A DNA stretch of 62,226 bases, from NCBI GenBank assembly GCA_036558545.1, contig DATBFJ010000052.1:1-62226 (forward strand), in the 5' to 3' direction. Position numbers and translations under genes: made by a program. Of this stretch, positions 20,426-28,487 are shown piece by piece. The notes under the pieces are model-generated. The model worked only from the letters and a program-made list of their open reading frames with translations, made no database searches and was not told the origin of the DNA. Within the stretch, counting starts at the first letter, position 1. Every line of letters starts with the position of its first letter. Source of the DNA: JALYGJ01 sp036558545. Its GTDB lineage: Bacteria; Chloroflexota; Limnocylindria; Limnocylindrales; CSP1-4.

Positions 20426-21073
20426 GTGGTGGCCAATCTCGTGCCGCTCGTCGGCGTGCTCTGGCTTGGCTGGAGCGTGGCGATGGTGCTCATCGCCTAC
20501 TGGCTCGAGAACGGTGTCATTGGCGTGATCAACGTCCCCAAGATTCTCCTGGCCGGCCGTGGCGTGGATCCACACTGGCGGGCGGCCAGATCACTGCCGC
20601 TCGCTGGATTTTTCGTTGTCCATTACGGCGTCTTCTGGCTGGTGCACGGCGTCTTCGTCTTGTTCCTGACGGCCTTCTCAAGCATTACCAGCGGTTTCTC
20701 ATTCGACGTTTTCGACGTGCCGGGCTCGAGCCACTCATACATCGATGGTCAGGCCGTCGTGTTGATGGCCGTTGTGCTATTCCTCAGCCACGGCACGAGC
20801 TTCGTCGTCAACTACCTTGGCCGCCACGAGTACGAGCGGACGACACCGTCTCAGCAGATGTTCCAGCCATACGGCCGGCTGTTCATCCTGCACGTCACGA
20901 TCGTCATGGGCGCTTTCTTCGTCATCTTCCTGGGCCAGCCCGTTGCCCTGGTGGCGTTGCTCGTCGTGTTCAAGACGATCGGTGATTTGGCCCTGCACCT
21001 GCGCGAGCACGAGGTTGCGATTAACGCCAACCTGGGCAGCGGTTTGAACGAGGGTCCGCTACCCGAACGGTAG
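20426..21073 (+). CDS. DUF6498-like polytopic membrane protein
   Basis: 215-residue integral membrane protein with about five hydrophobic segments (residues 1-25, 50-75, 95-120, 145-165, 170-190). The AYWLENGVIGVINVPKI motif after the first helix is characteristic of DUF6498-type proteins of unknown function. The first usable start is the GTG at 20426, preceded by a G-run; the frame is open upstream to acnA and a CTG at 20357 would add a plausible amphipathic N-terminus. Its stop overlaps the convergent peptidase gene by 15 nt. Confidence 0.75.
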   Translation: MVANLVPLVGVLWLGWSVAMVLIAYWLENGVIGVINVPKILLAGRGVDPHWRAARSLPLAGFFVVHYGVFWLVHGVFVLFLTAFSSITSGFSFDVFDVPGSSHSYIDGQAVVLMAVVLFLSHGTSFVVNYLGRHEYERTTPSQQMFQPYGRLFILHVTIVMGAFFVIFLGQPVALVALLVVFKTIGDLALHLREHEVAINANLGSGLNEGPLPER

Positions 21074-22378
21074 ACACGGCACCGGCACCGCATACAGGCT
21101 GGGGAATCGCTCGTGCAGTTGCGGTTTGCCTGCCGCAGCGTCGAGGGCGTTCAGCAGCTTGAGCGTGCCTCCTATGCCGAACTTGTTCTCGGCGTAGTAG
21201 TCGGCCACCCCGCGCCAGAACGTCGCGGAGCCGACCTGGTCGCGGTACGCCTTCAGCCACAGGTTGCCCTGCACGTAGATGACCCACGGATAGCAGTCGC
21301 CGAGCTCGTAGATCGTCGAGTCCAGCCAGCCCGCGGGGCATTGCGACGGCACAAAGCGGTTGAGCAGGTTGCGCGCCATGAAGTCAACGAGCGCTTCGTC
21401 GGCGAACGGCTCGAGTGCCTGGTCGTTCCCGACTGCGGCGTAGAACCACTCGTGAGCGACCTCGTGTGCCGTGGTCCAGGCCAACAGGTGGCCGGGAACG
21501 TTGTCGGCGACCCAGGACAGGCCCGGTGATTCGATGCTCGCCCACGGTCCCGTTTCGGCAATGTTCAGCGTTGGGTAGGCGTAGGCACCGACCTTATCGC
21601 TGTAGTCATTGATGGCGCGGGACGTGACGTCGAGCATCACGCCGGCATCCAACGAGTTGTAGAAGACGGTGACGTTGATGCCACGGACGGTGCGGCTGGC
21701 AGTGCGGTAGAAGGGACTTGCGGCGAAGTTGAAGTCGCGGACGTTGTGCGCTTCGTAGTGGCGGGTGCTGCCGTCGCTCGCGGTCTGCACACCGGAGGTG
21801 GCGAAGATCAGTGACGGGTCCGCTGTGATGGCGACCTTTACGTCGCTCGCGTTCGCGGTCACGTACGGATCGCCGACGCTGGGCCGATCGAACTTCGTCG
21901 GCTTGCTCAGCCACGGGATCCAGCGATAGCCGGTCAGGTATGCGCCCGTCGCCGCAAATCCCCAGTTGTCACCGTTGGGATTTGGCGAATTCGTCATCGT
22001 GGCCGTGTAGTCGAGCTCGACTTCGATGGAGCCACCGGGCGCCAACGGCGGATCGAGCGGGACGATGATCGTCTGATCGTCGGTCTGGGCGACGACGGGT
22101 GCCCCGTCAACGGTCGCGGTCGTCAGCTGCGCATGACCGATTCGCAGGATCTGAAGATTGAACGCGAGCGCGCTGCTCGACCACGGCTTGCTGCCGTTGA
22201 CCGTGGCTATAGTCCTGACGTCAGCTTTGCCACCGCGCCAGTCGAAGGTCGCGTTTACGTCGTAGGACGCGTCGAGACCGAGCGAGTTGACACCGCTGTC
22301 GTCAGCGGCACGAGTCTGGGCCGGAAATGCAGTGGCCGCGATGATCAGCAGGCAACAGACCGTGACGAGGCGTCGCAC
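21059..22378 (-). CDS. Secreted M1-family-like metallopeptidase
   Basis: 439-residue protein with a signal peptide (MRRLVTVCCLLIIAATAFPA). The zinc site is HEVAHEW (His305, Glu306, His309) followed 18 residues later by Glu328 in ADEALVDF, the exact HEXXH-X18-E spacing of gluzincin M1 aminopeptidases. The N-terminal ~200 residues are beta-rich, as in the M1 saddle domain, but the catalytic region is shorter than in full aminopeptidases and I do not see a GAMEN motif. Probably an exported peptidase; specificity unknown. Confidence 0.8.
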   Translation of the reverse strand: MRRLVTVCCLLIIAATAFPAQTRAADDSGVNSLGLDASYDVNATFDWRGGKADVRTIATVNGSKPWSSSALAFNLQILRIGHAQLTTATVDGAPVVAQTDDQTIIVPLDPPLAPGGSIEVELDYTATMTNSPNPNGDNWGFAATGAYLTGYRWIPWLSKPTKFDRPSVGDPYVTANASDVKVAITADPSLIFATSGVQTASDGSTRHYEAHNVRDFNFAASPFYRTASRTVRGINVTVFYNSLDAGVMLDVTSRAINDYSDKVGAYAYPTLNIAETGPWASIESPGLSWVADNVPGHLLAWTTAHEVAHEWFYAAVGNDQALEPFADEALVDFMARNLLNRFVPSQCPAGWLDSTIYELGDCYPWVIYVQGNLWLKAYRDQVGSATFWRGVADYYAENKFGIGGTLKLLNALDAAAGKPQLHERFPSLYAVPVPCLPFG

Positions 22379-22482
22379 CCGGTGATCATCGCGCCTTCCG
22401 AGACTTCGGGCTGTCTGCGCATCGCGACGCTCCCAGTGACACGGAATGCCGGGAGGTCACGGGCGGGACCGTTTTCGTGGTG

Positions 22483-23700
22483 TCATGCTGCCTGCGCGAG
22501 GGGCGCGTCGACGTCGGCCAGAACGCGCAGATCGACGGGCCGGCCGGATTCGACGAGCGCCTGGAGAACGTCGCCGTCCTCCCACAGGTTGACGTTCATG
22601 GCTGCCGCGATTTGGCCGCCCGCCAGCCAGAACGCGTGGAACTCACGACGCTCAAGGTCGCCCCGGATCACGAGGTCGTCCCACTCGGGGGCGAAGCCGC
22701 GGTACTCCATGCCAAGGTCGTACTGGTCCGAGTACAGGTACGGAACGCGGTCGTAAGGCTTGCCGCGGCCGAGGATCGTCGCCGCCACGGCCTTGCCCTG
22801 GTTGATCGCGTTGTCCCAGTGCTCCACGCGGATCGGCCGGCCGTAACGAGGATTCCACGCCGAGGCGACGTCGCCGATCGCGTAGACGTCGGGCGCGCTG
22901 GTGCGTAGCAACTCGTCCACTTCGATGGCGCCGTGGCGCAGCCGCAGACCTGCGGCTTCAGCCAGGGCAATGCGTGGAGCGGCACCCACTCCTACGACCA
23001 CCAGATCAGCTGCCAGGCGTTCGCCTGCGTCGGTCTCGACCTGCTCGACGCGCTCGGTGCCGCGAAGCGCGGTGACCCTGCCGACGACGAAGTGGACGGC
23101 ATGCTCTTCGTGGACCTGGCGATAGACCTGCGCCACCTCCGAGCCAAGGACGGGCTCGAGCGGCCGCGGCCTGCTGACCAGGAACGTCACGGGCCGCTCG
23201 AGCTGACGCAGCGATGCGGCCACTTCCGAGCCGAGCCAGCCGCCGCCAACGACCACGATGTTGTTCGCGTTGGCGGCGGCCGCGCGGAGCCTGTCCGCAT
23301 CGAGTCGGGTTCTGAGGTAGTGCACGCCATCGAGGTCCGCTCCCGGAACCCCGAGTCGGCGCGGCTCAGCTCCCGTGGCGATGACCAACGCGTCGTACGC
23401 GAAGTAGCCGGCAGTCGTTGCCACGCGAGGTGCAGGGAGATCGAGGCTCAGCGCGCTATGCCCGCGGAGCAGTTCGATCTGGTTCGTCTGGTAATCGGAT
23501 TCTGGTCGGACGTGCGCCTTCTCAATCGGGTCCTCGCCACGTAAGTACGACTTGGACAGCGGCGGGCGCTCATAGGGCATTTCGTTCTCGTCACCGACGA
23601 TCACGATGCGGCCCTCGAAGCCCTCGTCGCGCAGGGCAAACGCGGCGTTCGCGCCAGCAAGCCCCGCGCCGACGATGACCACCTGCCGTGCAGCGTTCAT
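22483..23700 (-). CDS. FAD-dependent pyridine nucleotide-disulfide-type oxidoreductase
   Basis: About 405-residue flavoprotein of the ferredoxin/rubredoxin reductase type (FAD plus NAD(P)H). FAD motif IVGAGLAGANAAFALRD, the conserved YERPPLSKSYL, the NAD-binding VVGGGWLGSEVAASL and the C-terminal APDVYAIGDVA are all present. ATG at 23700 overlaps the stop of the RibD-like gene by 4 nt, so it is the third gene of the folE operon. The electron partner is unknown; one possibility is a role in reduced-pterin or Rieske/ferredoxin chemistry. Confidence 0.9.
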   Translation of the reverse strand: MNAARQVVIVGAGLAGANAAFALRDEGFEGRIVIVGDENEMPYERPPLSKSYLRGEDPIEKAHVRPESDYQTNQIELLRGHSALSLDLPAPRVATTAGYFAYDALVIATGAEPRRLGVPGADLDGVHYLRTRLDADRLRAAAANANNIVVVGGGWLGSEVAASLRQLERPVTFLVSRPRPLEPVLGSEVAQVYRQVHEEHAVHFVVGRVTALRGTERVEQVETDAGERLAADLVVVGVGAAPRIALAEAAGLRLRHGAIEVDELLRTSAPDVYAIGDVASAWNPRYGRPIRVEHWDNAINQGKAVAATILGRGKPYDRVPYLYSDQYDLGMEYRGFAPEWDDLVIRGDLERREFHAFWLAGGQIAAAMNVNLWEDGDVLQALVESGRPVDLRVLADVDAPLAQAA

Positions 23701-24554
23701 TGCTTTTTGCCTCCAAATCGGTATCTGCTGAAAAGATGGTTGCCGGCGACACGCAGGTCGACGAGGTCGGCCCACGGCGCTTCGTCGACGGAGAAGGCAC
23801 GGCCCTCGACCAGAGAGAGCCGGCTGTCGCCGCGCTCATGACCGGCCAACTGCGGCGCGGTAGTCAGGAACAACTCGTCAAGCAGTTGCGCGCCAGTCAG
23901 ATCGCCGATGAGATGCGGTCCGCCCTCGCACAGGACGAGTTGGAAGCCGCGCGCGCGAAGCACGTCGATGAGTTGCCGGGGTTCGACCCGGTCGTCGCCC
24001 GCGGCAACCAGCTCGACGTGCGCACCGAACGACTTCGTAGTGAGGCGTGCGAGGCCGCGCGAGCTGGTAACCAGCACGGCAGGGATCTGTGCATCTGACA
24101 ATCCGGGATGACCGGGGTCCAGATCGCCGCTGCCGCTCACGACGATCGTCGTCGGGTTTGGCGCGAGGCCCAGGTCCGCCCGCAGCGCGGCAGTGTCCGC
24201 GGCCGAGCCAGGATGAACGGACGCGGCCACCCAGCGACCGCGGCTATCGCTCCGGACGGTGCCCGCCCCGACCAACACACCGTCCGAGACGGCCCGCAGC
24301 AGGCCCATCACGAACCGGTCGGGCTCGAAGTGACCGCTGACGGCACTGCCGCCCAGTCCCGCGCGGGGGTCGAAGGCGACCACCCCGTCGAGCGTCGTGA
24401 CGAAGTTGGCCACGACCGTCGGCCGGCCTTGAGCCAAGGGAATCACGAGATCGCTGCCGTAACGTTCGCGCAGCCCCGCAGGCAGTTGCGCGACGCGGGC
24501 GGTCCCGTGCCCAAAATCGGTGCCCAGTAAAGGACGCAGCGCCGTTTCCGTCAT
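23697..24554 (-). CDS. RibD C-terminal-domain reductase (DHFR-like fold)
   Basis: 285-residue protein with the dihydrofolate-reductase-like fold shared with the reductase half of RibD. The landmarks VVANFVTTLDGVVAFD, GVLVGAGTVRSD and LVLCEGGPHLIGDLT are typical of stand-alone pyrimidine-reductase-family proteins. It lacks a deaminase domain. Its neighbour is folE with an ATGA overlap at both ends of the gene, and related mycobacterial stand-alone proteins have been shown to act as dihydrofolate reductase analogues, so a folate/pterin reductase role is at least as likely as riboflavin synthesis. Confidence 0.85.
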   Translation of the reverse strand: MTETALRPLLGTDFGHGTARVAQLPAGLRERYGSDLVIPLAQGRPTVVANFVTTLDGVVAFDPRAGLGGSAVSGHFEPDRFVMGLLRAVSDGVLVGAGTVRSDSRGRWVAASVHPGSAADTAALRADLGLAPNPTTIVVSGSGDLDPGHPGLSDAQIPAVLVTSSRGLARLTTKSFGAHVELVAAGDDRVEPRQLIDVLRARGFQLVLCEGGPHLIGDLTGAQLLDELFLTTAPQLAGHERGDSRLSLVEGRAFSVDEAPWADLVDLRVAGNHLFSRYRFGGKKQ

Positions 24555-25225
24555 GCGCCGATGCCGGCCAGTCGGAAGAACTCGGCGCGCAGGTTGGGAT
24601 CGTGCTCGTAGACGCCGCGGTAGCCGCTCGTGCGGGTCATCACCGCGTCCTCGCGCACGCCGCGCATCTGAGTGCACAGGTGATGCGCGCGCATGTACAC
24701 GGCTACACCGTGAGCGCTCAGCAGGTCCTCGAGCGACTGAGCGATGGCGTGCGTCATGCGCTCCTGGACGCCAAAGCGCCGGGTCAGCACGCGTACGAGC
24801 CGGGTCAGCTTGCTGATGCCGATGATGTGCTCGTGAGCGACATAGCCGACGTATGCCTCGCCGTAGAACGGCAGTGCGTGGTGCTCGCACAATGCGAAAA
24901 ATGGGATCGGGCCCTCGACGATCTGGGCAAGATCGCAGCTCGAGTCACCGTGGCACTCGGTCGGGAAGGTGGTGACCAGCTTGGGGTCGCCGTCATAGCC
25001 GTCCGTAGCATCAAAGAGGGCTTGGACAAAACGGCGCGGGGTGTCGACGGTGCCAGGTGTATTCAGGTCCATGCCGAGTGCCGCGAGGATTTCGGCTGCG
25101 TAGTCCTCGAAGCGAACTCGATCCGATTCAGTTATGACGCGCGACGGCGTGTCGCCCAGCAGCTGGCCGAGCGGAGCGACGCCGTTGCCTGTCCCGCGTT
25201 CGACGTGTTCGTGTGTTGCGACCAT
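24551..25225 (-). CDS. folE: GTP cyclohydrolase I
   Basis: 224-residue GTP cyclohydrolase I, first enzyme of folate/tetrahydrobiopterin synthesis. Zinc and catalytic residues appear in FFALCEHHALPFYG (Cys and His ligands) and in HHLCTQMRGV; GISKLTRLVRVLTRRFGVQERMT is the family core. The ATG at 25225 has GGAG nine nt upstream, better than a TTG five codons earlier. First gene of folE-RibD-like-FAD reductase, divergent from a COG2345-type regulator; a sigma-70-like promoter lies at 25263-25291. Confidence 0.95.
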   Translation of the reverse strand: MVATHEHVERGTGNGVAPLGQLLGDTPSRVITESDRVRFEDYAAEILAALGMDLNTPGTVDTPRRFVQALFDATDGYDGDPKLVTTFPTECHGDSSCDLAQIVEGPIPFFALCEHHALPFYGEAYVGYVAHEHIIGISKLTRLVRVLTRRFGVQERMTHAIAQSLEDLLSAHGVAVYMRAHHLCTQMRGVREDAVMTRTSGYRGVYEHDPNLRAEFFRLAGIGA

Positions 25226-25262
25226 TAGATTGAGCTCCAACTTCTTTCACTAGCCTGCGCTA

Positions 25263-25291
25263 TTGATACACCGCCATTGCCCAGCCGTCAA
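25263..25291 (-). promoter_or_regulatory. Putative folE promoter with overlapping dyad
   Basis: On the minus strand TTGACG (25286-25291) and TATCAA (25263-25268) are 17 bp apart, a good sigma-70-like match, 38 nt before the folE start. A GTCA-N7-TGAC dyad (25287-25301) covers the -35 box and could be an operator for the divergent regulator at 25332. The dyad is short, so the operator assignment is tentative. Confidence 0.45.
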
Positions 25292-25331
25292 CTCTAATGA
25301 CAGTGGCGATGTGTGATAGACTCAGGGTCAA

Positions 25332-26000
25332 ATGACACCGCTTGTCGCCAGCGATCAGGATCTGGCCGCGGTCGCGTTGCTCGACGAGCCTGTACGCCGG
25401 CGCCTGTACGACTGGGTTTGCGATCAGAACCACCCAGTTGGACGCCAGGAAGCTGCGCGGTCGCTGGGCATCACGCGACCCCTGGCCGCGTTTCATCTCG
25501 AACGACTCGCCGAAGCCGGCCTTCTCGACGCCGGCTATCAACGCCTGACCGGACGCACCGGTCCGGGAGCCGGCCGTCCGGCGCGCGTCTACACGCGAGC
25601 GGAGCGCGAGTTCGCGGTCACCCTGCCGCCGCGTCACTACGACCTCGCCGCCGATCTATTCGCCGCGGCGTTGCAGCGCATTGGTGACGGAACACCGCCG
25701 ATCGAGCTGATCGAGGCGGCGCACGGCGCGGGCGCGCAGATGGCCGCGGCTGGGTCGCTAGTCGAGGTGCTGGAGGGCGCCGGCTACGAGCCGGTCGACG
25801 ACAACGGCACGATCAGGTTGCGCAACTGCCCATTTGACGCGCTCGTCGACGAGCACCGGCCGCTTGTGTGCGCTACGAACCTGGCGCTCGCCAAAGGCAT
25901 CCTGGACGGGTTCCCCGCGGGCGAGGAGCACTACGAGCCGCATCTCGACTCGCAACCGGGCTACTGCTGCGTGGTCTTCACGCCCGAGGCGACCGGCTAG
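25332..26000 (+). CDS. COG2345-type winged-helix regulator with Cys-rich C-terminus
   Basis: 222-residue predicted transcription factor. The N-terminal 80 residues form a winged helix (LDEPVRRRLYDWV, GRQEAARSLGITRPLAAFHLERL). The C-terminal part has CPF, a second Cys about 19 residues later in PLVCATN, and YCCVVF near the end, the pattern seen in SufR-like, Fe-S-binding members of this family. ATG at 25332, divergent from folE across 106 nt. It probably regulates itself and/or the folE operon; whether it carries a cluster is inferred from the cysteines. Confidence 0.82.
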   Translation: MTPLVASDQDLAAVALLDEPVRRRLYDWVCDQNHPVGRQEAARSLGITRPLAAFHLERLAEAGLLDAGYQRLTGRTGPGAGRPARVYTRAEREFAVTLPPRHYDLAADLFAAALQRIGDGTPPIELIEAAHGAGAQMAAAGSLVEVLEGAGYEPVDDNGTIRLRNCPFDALVDEHRPLVCATNLALAKGILDGFPAGEEHYEPHLDSQPGYCCVVFTPEATG

Positions 26001-26003
26001 GAG

Positions 26004-26834
26004 CTAAAGCCTTGGCGGCCCCTGGCGAATGCGCTGGCGCAGCGTCTCGGCGCTCTGGTCTTCCTCCCAGCGGCTCTCGATGAACCACGTGGCACCGGCT
26101 TCGGCGAGCGGCTCCACTTGTGCGCGATCGGCAGCCCTATCGCTCCCCGTCGTCACTCCCTCCGTGACGATGTCGAATCGTCCCGGATCGGATCGATGCT
26201 CCGTCATCCAGCTGGCCACATTCGCCACGGCCTCAGGCGTCAGCTCCTGGTCTTCTCCCCCGGTTCGGTCGGAGACGATGATGCCGTCCCAGCGCGCGGC
26301 CCGCGCCAATGACTTTGGATACGGCCAGGCGCCGACCGGCCATACCGGGATCCGCGGCCGTTGGGTGGGTCGGTCGAAGACGAGGTCCTTCATCCAGTAA
26401 TGGTTGCCCTGGAAGCTGACCGTTTCGCCCGACCAGCACAGATCGAGAATCTCAAGGCACTCGTCGAGCTTCTCGGCGCGCACCTTCCGCGACGGATCGT
26501 CCGTGCTGACGCGCGCGTAGCCGCCATCCCAGGTGCCGCCCAGTCCAACGGGCAGCACGAACCGCCCATTGGACAGGTTGTCGATCGTGATCGACTCGCG
26601 AGCCACCTTCCATGGCCGGCGGCGGGCGAGCGAGAAGACCATCGCGCCGAGCGTGATGCGTTCAGTGACGGCGGCCATGCCACCGAGCACAACCCATGGG
26701 TCCCAGACGGTGCCGCGGTCGACAGATATGTCGTCCCAGGCAAAGACGCCGTCCCAACCTTCCAGTTCGGCCTCACGCGCTAGATCGACGTAGTCCCGCG
26801 CCGACCCGTACGAGATGACGATTCCGAACTTCAC
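26004..26834 (-). CDS. Luciferase-like (LLM-class) flavin/F420-dependent oxidoreductase
   Basis: 276-residue TIM-barrel protein of the bacterial-luciferase/F420-dependent family. It starts KFGIVISYGSARDYVDLAREAE, followed by GWDGVFAWDD, LGAMVFSLARRRPWKVARE and GRFVLPVGLGG. The cofactor (FMN or F420) is not decided by sequence. Start is the GTG at 26834, overlapping the SRPBCC stop by 4 nt (GTGA). Last gene of arsR-SRPBCC-LLM, and only 3 nt from the convergent regulator gene. Confidence 0.88.
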   Translation of the reverse strand: MKFGIVISYGSARDYVDLAREAELEGWDGVFAWDDISVDRGTVWDPWVVLGGMAAVTERITLGAMVFSLARRRPWKVARESITIDNLSNGRFVLPVGLGGTWDGGYARVSTDDPSRKVRAEKLDECLEILDLCWSGETVSFQGNHYWMKDLVFDRPTQRPRIPVWPVGAWPYPKSLARAARWDGIIVSDRTGGEDQELTPEAVANVASWMTEHRSDPGRFDIVTEGVTTGSDRAADRAQVEPLAEAGATWFIESRWEEDQSAETLRQRIRQGPPRL

Positions 26835-27286
26835 AGACCGAGCGTAGTCCCCAACTTCTCGAACTGCTCGCCCCAGCCATTGATAGTCGGCGCCGCGAGG
26901 TGCTCCGGCAGCCACTGACTTACTTCGATCCGAGTCTGGCCCTCCGGCTCGTCGTGGAACTCGAGGCGCATGCGCGTTTCGAAGGGCTGGAAGTTGCCGG
27001 GCAGATGTCCGGTGATATGCATGATGCCGTCGAGCACTTCGCCGTCGACGACCTCTGTGAGATCGATCCAGCCGTTCGTCCAGATCTCCGGATCTGCCGG
27101 AAAAGTCTCGTGCCAGCTGATCCGGCCGGCGGGGCGAATATCCATTTCGACCTGGTCGATCTTGTTTCCATGAGGTCCCCAGAACGACGCCAACTGCTCT
27201 GGGTCAGTGAACGCGCGGTACACGAGCGCTCGTGGAGCGTTGAAGACGCGGGTCAGGGCCACCTGTGGAGCCGTGGTCGTGGTCAT
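26831..27286 (-). CDS. SRPBCC (AHSA1-like) domain protein
   Basis: 151-residue START/AHSA1-like hydrophobic-pocket protein. The N-terminus LTRVFNAPRALVYRAFTDPEQLASFWGP is diagnostic, with a C-terminal WGEQFEKLGTTL helix. Members are commonly encoded next to an ArsR-type repressor, as here (ATGA overlap at 27283-27286). Ligand and biochemical role are unknown. Confidence 0.9.
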   Translation of the reverse strand: MTTTTAPQVALTRVFNAPRALVYRAFTDPEQLASFWGPHGNKIDQVEMDIRPAGRISWHETFPADPEIWTNGWIDLTEVVDGEVLDGIMHITGHLPGNFQPFETRMRLEFHDEPEGQTRIEVSQWLPEHLAAPTINGWGEQFEKLGTTLGL

Positions 27287-27651
27287 CGCTTTCCTCTCCT
27301 GTCATCTGTTGGCATGCGAGCGAGGTGCTCGTCGAGTCGATCGAACGTTTCGGTCCAAATGCGTTCGTAGCGTGAGATCCACGCCGACGCGGTTTCGAGC
27401 GAGGCGGGCGAGAGTCGCGCGCTCCTCCATTTGCCGTGCCGGCTTCGTGTAATGAGTGACGCCCTTTCGAGTACCTTCAAATGCCGGGATATCGCCGGAA
27501 GGCTTATGTCGAAAGGGGCGGCCAGCTCCGTGACAGTGGCCTCCCCTTTCGCGAGTCGCTCGATGATCGAGCGACGCGTCTCGTCGGCCAGCGCGCCGAA
27601 CACCAGGTCAAGCTGCAGGCCTCTGTTGCCATCCACGACATTTAACATCAT
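27283..27651 (-). CDS. ArsR-family transcriptional repressor
   Basis: 122-residue winged-helix protein of the ArsR type: LVFGALADETRRSIIERLAKGEATVTELAAPFDISLPAISRHLKVLE is the DNA-binding region, with the wing RSRHGKWRSARL. It lacks the CVC metal motif of ArsR/SmtB metal sensors, so its signal is unknown. Start is the first of two consecutive ATGs, at 27651, lying inside a palindrome (27642-27657) and within 6 nt of a -10 box, which suggests a leaderless transcript and autorepression. Confidence 0.9.
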   Translation of the reverse strand: MMLNVVDGNRGLQLDLVFGALADETRRSIIERLAKGEATVTELAAPFDISLPAISRHLKVLERASLITRSRHGKWRSARLSPASLETASAWISRYERIWTETFDRLDEHLARMPTDDRRGKR

Positions 27652-27657
27652 TGTTAA
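27642..27657 (-). promoter_or_regulatory. ArsR operator palindrome over the start codon
   Basis: TTAACA-N4-TGTTAA is a perfect 6+6 inverted repeat that contains the arsR start codon and touches the -10 box. The placement, inside the promoter of an ArsR-type repressor gene, makes it the obvious autoregulatory operator for the arsR-SRPBCC-LLM operon. Confidence 0.65.
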
Positions 27658-27685
27658 GTGTAGCGGCGGTTCGGCCGCGGCGCAA
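27657..27685 (-). promoter_or_regulatory. Promoter of the arsR operon (leaderless)
   Basis: TTGCGC (27680-27685) and TACACT (27657-27662) on the minus strand are separated by 17 bp. The -10 ends 5 nt before the ATG at 27651, so transcription should start at or very near the start codon. No ribosome-binding site precedes the ATG, in agreement with a leaderless mRNA. Confidence 0.5.
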
Positions 27686-27702
27686 GCCCGTGGCAAAGAA
27701 AG

Positions 27703-27725
27703 GACCCGGTCTCTGAGACCGGGTC
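27703..27725 (-). terminator. Rho-independent terminator of the 27750-28322 gene
   Basis: Perfect 11-nt inverted arms (27703-27713 and 27715-27725) followed on the minus strand by a T-rich run (27691-27702), 25 nt after the stop codon of the secreted protein gene. Confidence 0.8.
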
Positions 27726-27749
27726 TTGCGGGTCGCGATTCTTTCCGGA

Positions 27750-28322
27750 TCAGCAGCCGCAGTTGCTGTACGCCAGCCTCAGGCTCACCGAGTCGCCTGT
27801 GCCGGCGACTGCGTCCGGCGTCGCGCTGATCTGCTCGGCCATCGACGTCCCCGGCCTGCCCAGGCGCGCCGTGAGCTGCAGGACGAAGCTCTCGCCACGT
27901 GCCAGCAGCGGCGTTCGGAACGTGCCACTGCGAACAGCGGCGGTGACATCGTTTTTGCCGGCGAAGTAGTGCGCGGCCCAGGTGTCCGTGCCGCGGGCCT
28001 CGATCACGAGCCGATCCGTCGCGCCGTGATTGGTGACCTTGACCTGGAACAGGTATTTGGTGCCCCGTGGCGCGGCGCCCGCGAATTCGCGCGAGAGAAC
28101 CTGCTGCCGTGGGCTGATGCTGCGAACCTCCGTGCCGACCCAGCGACCAATGCGGTGGAGCGTGCCATAAGAGCTCGATACGCCCGTGGACCGGATCGCG
28201 ACATCGGGCCGCGACGTGAGCAGCGCCGCTGGGCCTGAGGCGGCAAGGATCGTGCTGGAGACCAGCGCGAGCAGCACCGCTGCAAAGGTGACTGCTGAAA
28301 CGACTGCCCGGCGTGTGCGCAT
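27750..28322 (-). CDS. Secreted hypothetical protein
   Basis: 190-residue protein with a signal peptide (basic MRTRRAV, hydrophobic segment to about residue 28). The rest is beta-rich: LFQVKVTNHGATDRLVIEARG and ESFVLQLTARLG resemble an Ig-like/CARDB-type extracellular fold. It ends in SNCGC, with two C-terminal cysteines. No family is recognised. ATG at 28322 with GAGGG upstream; monocistronic with its own terminator. Confidence 0.7.
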   Translation of the reverse strand: MRTRRAVVSAVTFAAVLLALVSSTILAASGPAALLTSRPDVAIRSTGVSSSYGTLHRIGRWVGTEVRSISPRQQVLSREFAGAAPRGTKYLFQVKVTNHGATDRLVIEARGTDTWAAHYFAGKNDVTAAVRSGTFRTPLLARGESFVLQLTARLGRPGTSMAEQISATPDAVAGTGDSVSLRLAYSNCGC

Positions 28323-28487
28323 CGCGCTTGTATTCCCTCTGATCCCATCTAGTCTGGTCGGCCCACATTCGCGGCCGTCCTGTCAGTAAAGGCGCGTTGC
28401 ACGCCAATCACAACGCGGGGAACCACTGGCCCGAGTACGGAACCGAGCTCTCCGTAGGTCCACAATCGCCCTACCTCGGAGTGCGCC

